Part shown: positions 11,718-19,575 of the stretch, in pieces | Numbering within the stretch: the first letter of the stretch is position 1 | Layout: the number at the start of each line of letters is the position of its first letter | Assembly (NCBI RefSeq): GCF_025490915.1 | Contig: NZ_JANQBA010000016.1 | Location: 1-64,000 of the forward strand | Direction of reading: 5' to 3' | Source: Lacticaseibacillus parakribbianus | Lineage (GTDB): Bacteria > Bacillota > Bacilli > Lactobacillales > Lactobacillaceae | Length of the DNA stretch: 64,000 bases | Notes under the pieces: generated by a model | Told to the model about the DNA's origin: nothing | What the model saw: the letters and a program-made list of their open reading frames with translations, nothing else | Databases searched by the model: none | Made by a program: the position numbers and the translations under genes

Positions 11718-14700
11718 TCAGGCCGCCAGCGTTTGACAAAACGCGGTCAGCTCACGCAGCCAATCGGGGTGGCCGGACAAAAGGAAGGTGACGACCAGCT
11801 CGCCGCCGTCTTCGGCCACCCGGGCCTTGAGCTTGGTGGTATCAAGCTTCTTGAACAGGGCCGGGCCGCCCAGCTTCGCGCTGGCCTGCTTGCTCAGCCG
11901 CAGCGTCAGCTGGTTGCCGCTTTGGGTGATTTTTGCGACCCGGGCGGCGTCGGCGAAGCGCTTCAGGCGCGTAATCGCCAGCAGGTTGGTGACCGGCTGC
12001 GGGTAATCGCCGAAGCGGTCGATCAGGTCGTCGGCCACCTCGTCCTCTTGGGCCGCGGTGGTGCTTTCGCGCAGCCGCTTGTACAGCTCGATTTTCTGCC
12101 TCGAGTCGGCGACGTAATCCTCGGGCAGGTAGGCCTCAAGGGCAAGCTCGATTTGCGAATCAAAGCGCGGCTTGGCCTTGTTGCCCAGCTTGCGAGCGAC
12201 CGCCTCGTTGAGCATCTGGGTGTAAAGGTCGTAGCCGACCGCGTCGATGAAGCCGTGCTGCTGGCTGCCCAACAGGTTGCCGGCGCCGCGAATCGACAGG
12301 TCGCGCATCGCGATCTTGAAGCCGGCCCCAAGCTCCGTGAAGTCCTTGATCGCCTGCAGCCGCTTTTCCGCCTCCTCGCTCAGGACCGAATCGGGCTTGT
12401 ACATGAAGTAAGCGTAGGCGACGCGGCTGGAGCGGCCGATGCGACCGCGCAGCTGGTAGAGCTGAGACAGGCCGTAGTGGTCGGCGTCTTCGATGATCAG
12501 CGTGTTGACGTTGGGCATGTCGACGCCGGTTTCGATGATGGTGGTCGTGACCAAGACGTCGTAGGCGCCGTGGAGAAAGTCGTAGATCACGTTTTCCAGC
12601 TGGGTCTCGGTCATCTGGCCATGCGCGTAGGCCACCGTTGCGTTGGGCACGAGCTCCTCGACTGCCGCCACCGTTTTTTCGATGTCATGGACCCGGTTGT
12701 GCAGGTAAAACACCTGGCCCCCGCGTTCCAGTTCGCGTTCGATCGCGTCGCGCATCGCGCCGCGGTTTTGCTCCATCACGAAGGTCTGAATCGGGTAGCG
12801 GTTGGTCGGCGGCGTCTCGATCACGGACAGGTCCCGGACGCCGAGCATCGACATGTTCAGCGTTCGCGGAATCGGCGTGGCGGTCAGCGTCAGCACGTCG
12901 ACGTTGTGGCGCAGCTCCTTGAGCTTCTCCTTGTGCTTGACGCCGAAGCGCTGCTCCTCGTCGACGATCAAAAGCCCGAGGTCCTTGTACTGCACGTCCT
13001 TGGACAACAGCCGGTGGGTGCCGACCACGATGTCAACCGTACCATCCTTCAGGCCGGCCAGCGTCTCCTTGATCTGCCCGGGGGTGCGAAACCGCGACAG
13101 CATGCCGACGGTCACCGGGAAGTCGGCGAAGCGTTCGCTCATCGTGTCGAAGTGCTGCTGGGCCAAAATGGTGGTCGGCACCAGCAGCGCGACCTGCTTG
13201 CCGTTTTCGATCGCCTTGAAGGCCGCCCGAAGCGCCACTTCGGTCTTGCCGAAACCGACGTCGCCGACGAGCAGCCGGTCCATCGGCCGCGGCTTCTCCA
13301 TGTCCTGCTTGATTTCGGTTACCGACCGCAGCTGGTCTTGGGTCTCCGGGTACGGGAACTCGGCCTCAAACTGGCGCTGCAGGTCGTCGTCCGGGGCAAA
13401 GGCGAAGCCGGGCTCCGCCTCACGCGCCGCGTAGAGCTTGATCAGGTCGTCGGCGATGTCTTCGATCTTGCCGGCGACCTTCTTCTTGGTTTTTTGCCAC
13501 TCCGAACCGCCCAGCTTGTTGATCCTCGGGGTCTTGCCGTCGGCGGCCACGTATTTTTGGACCAGGTGAAGCTGATCGACCGGGATGAACAGCTTGTCGC
13601 CTTGCTGGTAGACGATCGTGATGTAGTCGCGGTGAACCCCATCGACCTCAAGCGTCTGCAGACCGACGTACTGGCCGATCCCGTGGTTGACGTGAACGAC
13701 GTAATCGCCCGGGGTCAGCTCGGTGTAGGAGCGCAGCCGCTCGGCGTTGGCCAGCGTCTGGTGCCGCGCCTTGCGATGCACCTTGGCGTTGAACAGTTCG
13801 TGGTCGGTCACCACCACCAAGTGCAGGCTGGGCAGCTCGAAGCCGTTTTGCAAGTTGCCGACGGTCAGCTGCAGCGTGTTGGCCAACAGATCGTCGGCCG
13901 GGCTGATTACCGTGTCGACCTCAAAATCGCGCAGCGTCTGGTTCAGCTTGGTCAGCCGTGCCTCTTCTTGAACCAGGAAGACCACGGTTTGCTTTTGCTT
14001 GCGCCAGCGGTCCGCCTCGGTTTTGAGCAGCGGCATCTGGCTGAAGAACTGCTGCACGTTGCGGCTAGCCACGTTGGTCAACGACTGCAGGCGCAGGTTG
14101 CCCATGCCCTTTTGAAACAGGCTGAGGTACAGGTGGGTGCGGCGGTCGGTGCGGTCGATTTCCTGAAGCGACTGGGGCTTGGGCAGCGTAGCCAGGCGGC
14201 CGCCTTCCTGCAGGCTGGCCGCCCAGTCCGTGGTTTCCTGAAGCAGCGTGACGTCGGTGTCGGCCAGCTTGGTGAAGTCGTCCCACACCACCAGCGCATC
14301 TGGCTGCAGGTAATCCAAGAGCGTCGCGGCCTGCGGGTACAGCGCGGCCATGTAAAGCGCCAGCTCCTCCGGCCGCTCGCCCAGCGCCAGCTGCTCTGCG
14401 ACCGCCAGCACCCCGTCGGTCAAGGCCTGCTTGGCGACCTTGGTCTTGGCCTTCGCCTTGGCGGCCAGGCCTTGGGTCCGCAGCCTTTCGCCGGCCGCCT
14501 TCAGGACCTCAGGCGTTGCAATCAGGTCGGTCGCCGGGGCGAGGTCCAGGTGGTCGATGCTTTGGATGCTGCGCTGCGTTCCCATGTCGAACTCACGCAG
14601 GCTGTCGACGGCCGTGTCGAACAGCTCGATGCGAACCGGGTTGTCGGCGTTGAGCGGGTAGATGTCGATGATGCCGCCGCGAATGGCGAACTGGCCCGGC

Positions 14701-15200
14701 GTTCCCACCAGGCTGTCGCGGCGGTAGCCCATCGCCACCAGCGTCGCCGCGAGCTTGGCCGGCTCGATCTCGGAGTCCAGGTCCAGGTGCAGCGCGGCTT
14801 CCTGCCAGGTCGCCTTGGGCACCAGCTGGTGGCGCAGCCCGGCGAGGCTGGTCACCACCACGCCGGGCCGAGCGGTCGCCAAAAAGCTCAGCGTGTTGAT
14901 GCGTTCGTTGAGCGTGTCCGGCGACGACACGGCGACCTCGGCGGCCATCACGTCCTCGACCGGGAAGGACCAAACCGCCGAATCGCCAAGCAGGCCGGTC
15001 AGGTCGGCGACCAGTTCGTCTGCGTGGTAGCGGTTGTTTTCCACCACCACCAGCTGGCGGTTCAGGGTCTTGGCCGCCGCCGCCAGAAAAAGCGTTTTGA
15101 CCGAGCCGTTCAGGCCGGTCACCAGGTGGCGACCGGCCTTCAACTGCGGCCAAAGTGGCGCAAGCTCGGGCGCTTGCGCCATTAATGTGATCAGATCCAT
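11718..15200 (-). CDS. mfd: Transcription-repair coupling factor Mfd
   Basis: Removes RNA polymerase stalled at DNA lesions and recruits UvrA. 1160 residues with the expected order: UvrB-like N-terminal domains (about 1-350), RNAP-interacting CarD-like domain (about 480-560, GDYVVHVNHGIGQY), helicase motifs including Walker A VGDVGFGKT (about 640), DEEQ box (VDEEQRFG), TATPIPRTL and QLRGRIGR, and the C-terminal D7 domain. ATG 15200 has GGAGG upstream. Overlaps nothing; pth lies 47 bases upstream in the same direction. Confidence 0.97.
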   Translation of the reverse strand: MDLITLMAQAPELAPLWPQLKAGRHLVTGLNGSVKTLFLAAAAKTLNRQLVVVENNRYHADELVADLTGLLGDSAVWSFPVEDVMAAEVAVSSPDTLNERINTLSFLATARPGVVVTSLAGLRHQLVPKATWQEAALHLDLDSEIEPAKLAATLVAMGYRRDSLVGTPGQFAIRGGIIDIYPLNADNPVRIELFDTAVDSLREFDMGTQRSIQSIDHLDLAPATDLIATPEVLKAAGERLRTQGLAAKAKAKTKVAKQALTDGVLAVAEQLALGERPEELALYMAALYPQAATLLDYLQPDALVVWDDFTKLADTDVTLLQETTDWAASLQEGGRLATLPKPQSLQEIDRTDRRTHLYLSLFQKGMGNLRLQSLTNVASRNVQQFFSQMPLLKTEADRWRKQKQTVVFLVQEEARLTKLNQTLRDFEVDTVISPADDLLANTLQLTVGNLQNGFELPSLHLVVVTDHELFNAKVHRKARHQTLANAERLRSYTELTPGDYVVHVNHGIGQYVGLQTLEVDGVHRDYITIVYQQGDKLFIPVDQLHLVQKYVAADGKTPRINKLGGSEWQKTKKKVAGKIEDIADDLIKLYAAREAEPGFAFAPDDDLQRQFEAEFPYPETQDQLRSVTEIKQDMEKPRPMDRLLVGDVGFGKTEVALRAAFKAIENGKQVALLVPTTILAQQHFDTMSERFADFPVTVGMLSRFRTPGQIKETLAGLKDGTVDIVVGTHRLLSKDVQYKDLGLLIVDEEQRFGVKHKEKLKELRHNVDVLTLTATPIPRTLNMSMLGVRDLSVIETPPTNRYPIQTFVMEQNRGAMRDAIERELERGGQVFYLHNRVHDIEKTVAAVEELVPNATVAYAHGQMTETQLENVIYDFLHGAYDVLVTTTIIETGVDMPNVNTLIIEDADHYGLSQLYQLRGRIGRSSRVAYAYFMYKPDSVLSEEAEKRLQAIKDFTELGAGFKIAMRDLSIRGAGNLLGSQQHGFIDAVGYDLYTQMLNEAVARKLGNKAKPRFDSQIELALEAYLPEDYVADSRQKIELYKRLRESTTAAQEDEVADDLIDRFGDYPQPVTNLLAITRLKRFADAARVAKITQSGNQLTLRLSKQASAKLGGPALFKKLDTTKLKARVAEDGGELVVTFLLSGHPDWLRELTAFCQTLAA

Positions 15201-15247
15201 GTTTCCTCCATGTCAACGTCGCCGCTTGCCGAACCGGCCGGGTGGTG

Positions 15248-15805
15248 TCAGTTGTACTTATTCATTAAGGCGGCGAAGTCGGCGCCGCCCAGCCAATCGG
15301 CCACCGCCAGCTGCAGCTTGTCGATGCCGCTGAGGATGTCCACCTGCTGGTCCTTATCGAACGGCGTGAGCACCCAGTCGACGACCTTTTGGCGCGTCGG
15401 GTGCTGGATGCCGATCTTGGCGCGGTAGAAGTCCTGGGTGCCCAGCACGTTGATGATCGACTTGATGCCGTTGTGGCCACCGGCCGACCCCCGCTGCCGC
15501 AGCCGCAGCCGGCCCATCGTCATGTCCATGTCGTCTTGGACGATCAGAATCTCCGATTGTGCAAATTGGTAGAAGGCCTTGAGCTGCCCCACCGCCCGGC
15601 CGGAGTCGTTCATGAAGGTCTGCGGCTTGACCAGCAGGACCTTTTGGCCGTTGACAAAGGCGCTACCGGTCAGTGCGTTCATCTCCTGCTTGGCGATGGT
15701 CACCCCGTACTCGGCGGCCAGCCGGTCGACGGCCATGAAGCCGACATTGTGCTTGGTTCTCGCGTATTGCGAGCCTGGATTACCCAGGCCAACGATCATT
15801 TTCAA
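15248..15805 (-). CDS. pth: Peptidyl-tRNA hydrolase
   Basis: Hydrolyses peptidyl-tRNAs released prematurely by ribosomes. 185 residues with GLGNPG (6-11), catalytic His in RTKHNVGF (H19) and the GxNDxxG-type QDDMDMTMG region (about 90-98) plus GGHNGIKSI. SD GGAGG precedes the ATG at 15805. First gene of the mfd cluster; transcription likely begins in the 400-base gap shared with ldh. Confidence 0.96.
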   Translation of the reverse strand: MKMIVGLGNPGSQYARTKHNVGFMAVDRLAAEYGVTIAKQEMNALTGSAFVNGQKVLLVKPQTFMNDSGRAVGQLKAFYQFAQSEILIVQDDMDMTMGRLRLRQRGSAGGHNGIKSIINVLGTQDFYRAKIGIQHPTRQKVVDWVLTPFDKDQQVDILSGIDKLQLAVADWLGGADFAALMNKYN

Positions 15806-16023
15806 AGTCTATTTCCTCCGTTCACGCAAAAAAGCCGGAAAGTACCCCTTCCAGGTCGCCTCTAGTATACCAGAACGGCCGGACTTGCACGAGCTGGCGT
15901 GTGTGTTAGTTTGCTCAGCCAAAATAAGTACAGTTCCCGAGACGGTGTATTGGTGCATTTATTACAGTCGAAACCGGTCAACGGCGGCCATGGAAGCGGT
16001 GTGCAAGTTTCAGGTGCTGTTAT

Positions 16024-16037
16024 TGTAAACGATTGCA
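16024..16037 (+). promoter_or_regulatory. CcpA cre site upstream of ldh
   Basis: TGTAAACGATTGCA fits the cre consensus TGNAARCGNNNNCA at every fixed position. It lies about 130 bases upstream of the ldh -10, a position compatible with activation by CcpA, as described for ldh in lactic acid bacteria. Confidence 0.65.
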
Positions 16038-16164
16038 AGTACAGTCGTGACACAGTGAACTATTTCACAGAAATCCCCACAAACCGGGATTTTGTCAAAT
16101 GTAACGCTTTTCAAAAGGTCGCGATTTTTTTCTGCAAAACGTGCGCACCTCTGAGCAAATGTGT

Positions 16165-16170
16165 TATACT
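16165..16170 (+). promoter_or_regulatory. ldh promoter -10
   Basis: TATACT preceded by TGT, an extended -10; the -35 at 17 bases (TGCGCA) is poor, which agrees with an activator-dependent or extended-minus-10 promoter. SD AAAGGA lies at 16200-16205. Confidence 0.55.
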
Positions 16171-16179
16171 TCAAGATGA

Positions 16180-17193
<1,014 letters not shown>

Positions 17194-17213
17194 TCCAATC
17201 AGACCTAACTGAA

Positions 17214-17250
17214 AACTCCCCCATCGCGTAAGGTGGGGGAGTTTTTTTGG
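17214..17250 (+). terminator. Terminator after ldh
   Basis: 10-bp stem AACTCCCCCA (17214-17223) with TGGGGGAGTT (17234-17243), followed by seven T. The hairpin-repeat array begins 5 bases after the T run. Confidence 0.92.
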
Positions 17251-17254
17251 TTCC

Positions 17255-17830
17255 AGGGCGACGGCCGGCGGGTTTAGCGGGACGGAGCCCGACGATCCAG
17301 GGCGACAACCGGCGGGTTTAGCGGGACGGCTAGCCTAGCCGTGGCGCTTGGGGCCCGGGCCTGGCCACGAGTGACGCGGCGTAGCTAGCCGCTCCCGCGT
17401 TGCCGGACGGAGCCAGACGATCCAGGGCGACGTCGCGCGAATTTAGCGGGACGGGTAGCGCTGGGCCGGTGCTTGAAGCGGTCCTTGCTTCGAGTGCCGG
17501 TCCGAGCTAGCCGCTCCCGCGTTGCCGGACGGAACCAGACGATCCAGGGCGACGACCGGCGAGTTTAGCGGGACGGCTAGCCTAGCCGTGGCGCTTGGGG
17601 CCCGGGCCTGGCACGAGTGACGCGGCGTAGCTAGCCGCTCCCGCGGTGCCGGACGGAGCCCGACGATTCAGGGCGACGACCGGCGGGATTAGCCGGACGG
17701 AACCAGACAATCCACGGCGACGACCGGCGGGTTTAGCGAACCACGTAGCGCCGGGCCGGTCTTAAGGCCTGGGTCTAGCCTCGAGTGTCGGCCCAAGCTA
17801 GGTGGGTTCGCGTTGCGCGACCTCAGCGAA
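17255..17830. repeat. 122-bp hairpin repeat, array B (four full, two mini units)
   Basis: Units start with AGGGCGA at 17255 (mini, 44 bp), 17299, 17424, 17546, 17670 (mini, 44 bp) and 17714, giving full periods of 122-125 bp. The two mini units lack exactly the hairpin: they jump from TTAGCSGGACGG straight to the tail GGAACCAGAC/GGAGCCCGAC, as if the two GGACGG copies that flank the hairpin had recombined. The last unit has different arms (AACCACGTAGCGCC with GGTGGGTTCGC) but still pairs. Array starts directly after TTCC following the ldh terminator. Confidence 0.88.
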
Positions 17831-17940
17831 CTTAGTCGCCGCGAGGGGTTGATTTGCCTCCCGCATAAGCACTATTTTCATTTCGAGTAATCGATTCTCT
17901 CATATTCCTCCAATCGCGAGCCAGCGCAGTCACGGCGGGG

Positions 17941-17968
17941 TTGTGCATCGCTCAGATTATGGTAAAAT
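17941..17968 (+). promoter_or_regulatory. Promoter of cbpA-like gene
   Basis: -35 TTGTGC (17941-17946), 16-base spacer, -10 TAAAAT (17963-17968), 50 bases before the start codon. Bases 17831-17940 upstream show nothing recognised. Confidence 0.5.
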
Positions 17969-18017
17969 GGATTAAAATGAGAGAGATTTAATAATCGTTG
18001 CACCGATGGAGGGCATC

Positions 18018-18686
18018 ATGTTAACCAAATCACTGGTACTGAAAAAGGAGCTCCTGACCACCGTCAAGGAATCCGTGACGCTGGCCGAGGCACTGCAGGT
18101 ACTCGAGGACTCCGGGTTCCGGTGCGTCCCGATTGTGGACGAAAGCGGCCAGATTTTCCGCGGCAACATCTACAAGATGCACCTGTACCGCCACAAGTCG
18201 CAGGGCGGCGACATGTCCCTGCCCGTCACCTACCTGCTGAAGAACGCGACCAAGACAATTCCGGTCAACGCGCCGTTTTTCAAGGTGTTCTTCAACATCA
18301 AGGACCTGCCGTACATCGCCGTCTTGGACGAAAACGCCAACTTCTACGGCATCCTGACCCACTCACGGCTGCTCGCGATGCTGTCGGATTCCTGGAACAT
18401 CGACGTCAGCTCGTACGTCATGACCGTGATGTCGACCGGCAAGCGCGGCGACCTGGCCGCCATGTCCAAAATTCTGGCGCGTTACGTCTCGATCTCCGGC
18501 TGCCTGACGCTTGACGGCAAGCGCGGCGAGGTCGTCCGCCGCACCCTGTTCACCCTGCCGGCCGGCATTGACGAGGCCACGCTGAACCTCTGCGTCAAAA
18601 AGCTCGAGCGCAAGCATTTTCGCGTGGTGGAAATCGACGACCTGCAAAGCGGCCAGCCGCTGCGGCTCGAGTCCGAGCAGGCCTGA
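18018..18686 (+). CDS. cbpA: CBS/ACT-domain protein, cyclic di-AMP-binding CbpA type
   Basis: 222-residue protein with two CBS motifs (about 15-65 with FRCVPIVDESGQIFRGNIY and 70-130 with LPYIAVLDENANFYGILTHSRLL) and a C-terminal ACT-like part (about 140-215). This architecture matches the CbpA family that binds cyclic di-AMP in Listeria and lactobacilli; the downstream target is not clear from the sequence. ATG 18018 has GGAGG 5 bases upstream; an ATG at 18006 overlaps that site and was rejected. Single gene ending in a terminator shared with queT. Confidence 0.75.
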   Translation: MLTKSLVLKKELLTTVKESVTLAEALQVLEDSGFRCVPIVDESGQIFRGNIYKMHLYRHKSQGGDMSLPVTYLLKNATKTIPVNAPFFKVFFNIKDLPYIAVLDENANFYGILTHSRLLAMLSDSWNIDVSSYVMTVMSTGKRGDLAAMSKILARYVSISGCLTLDGKRGEVVRRTLFTLPAGIDEATLNLCVKKLERKHFRVVEIDDLQSGQPLRLESEQA

Positions 18687-18854
18687 GTTCGCCGGCGGTG
18701 CAGGTACCCGGCCAGCGGCCGCCGGCAGCGTGGCTTGGCGCGACCGGGCAACCGCACGGGCCGCAGCGCAAGGCCGCACCCACGCATCTGGCGCCGGACA
18801 AACGCGCCGGGATTGGCCAGCCGCGCCGTCTGAACAATCGCCGCGTCGCAACTG

Positions 18855-18888
18855 AAAAAAGCCGCCAGCAGGCGACTTTTTGTTTTGG
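18855..18888. terminator. Bidirectional terminator between cbpA and queT
   Basis: AAAAAGCCGCC / GGCGACTTTTT stem (one mismatch) over an AGCA loop at 18856-18881; T runs on both strands suit the two convergent genes. The 168 GC-rich bases before it hold nothing recognised. Confidence 0.75.
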
Positions 18889-18894
18889 TCTGAA

Positions 18895-19407
18895 TTAGGC
18901 CTCGACGCGCTTGGCGAAGTGAACGGCGCGGTCGATGGCGAGCATCACCGGTGCGGAGAGCAAAAGCATCACCAGCTCGGACGGCAAAAGCGTCCCAAAC
19001 ATCGGCAACAGCTTGTCCCAGCCCATGTGGCCGGTCCACACGATTTCCCAGGCGATGATGATCATGGTCAAGGACATGCTGGCCGTGACCAGCGCCATGC
19101 GCTGCCAAAGCTTCGAGCACTTGGGGCCGAGCCAGTAAACCAGGCCCAGGCCGAGCAGCGTCTGGCCGCCGCCGAACACGACGTCGACCCAGCCCATCGG
19201 GGAAAACAGCGCGTTGTACAAGACCACGCCGAGCGTGACGCCGACGATGTACTTGCGGTTGAACGCGACCAGGTGGTTGAGCGACTCGGACAGCCGAAAC
19301 TGAATGGGCCCGGCGGCGAAGCCGAACAGCCCCGACACCCACGACAGCACGACGTACAGCGCGATGACCAAGGCATTGACCGCAAGCGAGCGGGTTTTTT
19401 GATTCAT
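18895..19407 (-). CDS. queT: QueT-type queuosine-precursor ECF transporter S component
   Basis: Integral membrane protein of about 170 residues with six hydrophobic helices; starts MNQKTRSLAVNALVIALYVV and carries the QueT family signature around AGPIQFRLSE...NHLVAF. It would bind preQ1/queuine-type precursors and work with a shared ECF energising module encoded elsewhere. Start 19407 follows GGAGG by 7 bases; longer in-frame starts lack one. A preQ1-I-like RNA ends exactly at this ribosome binding site, which strongly supports the substrate assignment. Confidence 0.85.
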   Translation of the reverse strand: MNQKTRSLAVNALVIALYVVLSWVSGLFGFAAGPIQFRLSESLNHLVAFNRKYIVGVTLGVVLYNALFSPMGWVDVVFGGGQTLLGLGLVYWLGPKCSKLWQRMALVTASMSLTMIIIAWEIVWTGHMGWDKLLPMFGTLLPSELVMLLLSAPVMLAIDRAVHFAKRVEA

Positions 19408-19414
19408 AATGAAG

Positions 19415-19454
19415 CCTCCTAGTTTTTTTACGTGGGCGGAATTTCGAACCACGA
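19415..19454 (-). promoter_or_regulatory. Probable preQ1-I riboswitch controlling queT
   Basis: On the minus strand a 5-bp stem CGTGG/CCACG (19449-19453 with 19431-19435) closes a 13-base loop beginning TTC, and is followed by the A-rich tail TAAAAAAACTAGG that runs into the SD. GG-TTC after the stem, a C-rich 3' loop edge and AAAAAACTA are the conserved preQ1-I features. Loop TTCC can pair with GGAG of the SD as the pseudoknot, so ligand would shut off translation. Structure by eye; family by memory. Confidence 0.65.
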
Positions 19455-19575
19455 CGGTTAAGTTTTGCATGAAATCGCGGCGCTGTCCAGAGATTTTCTG
19501 CAAATTGGGGCCGATTGGTGTACGCTAGAGGTAACTGAAAAAATCGCTGCAGATAGCAGGAAAGCAGGTAGTTGA

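Noticed and set aside
11733-15185. Very long open frame antisense to mfd
   Set aside because: Mirror of a GC-rich gene; composition is typical antisense and mfd is certain.
17255-17830. CRISPR array at the repeat clusters
   Set aside because: Units are 122 bp with no unique spacers, repeats are hairpins of 80 bp, and no cas genes are present.
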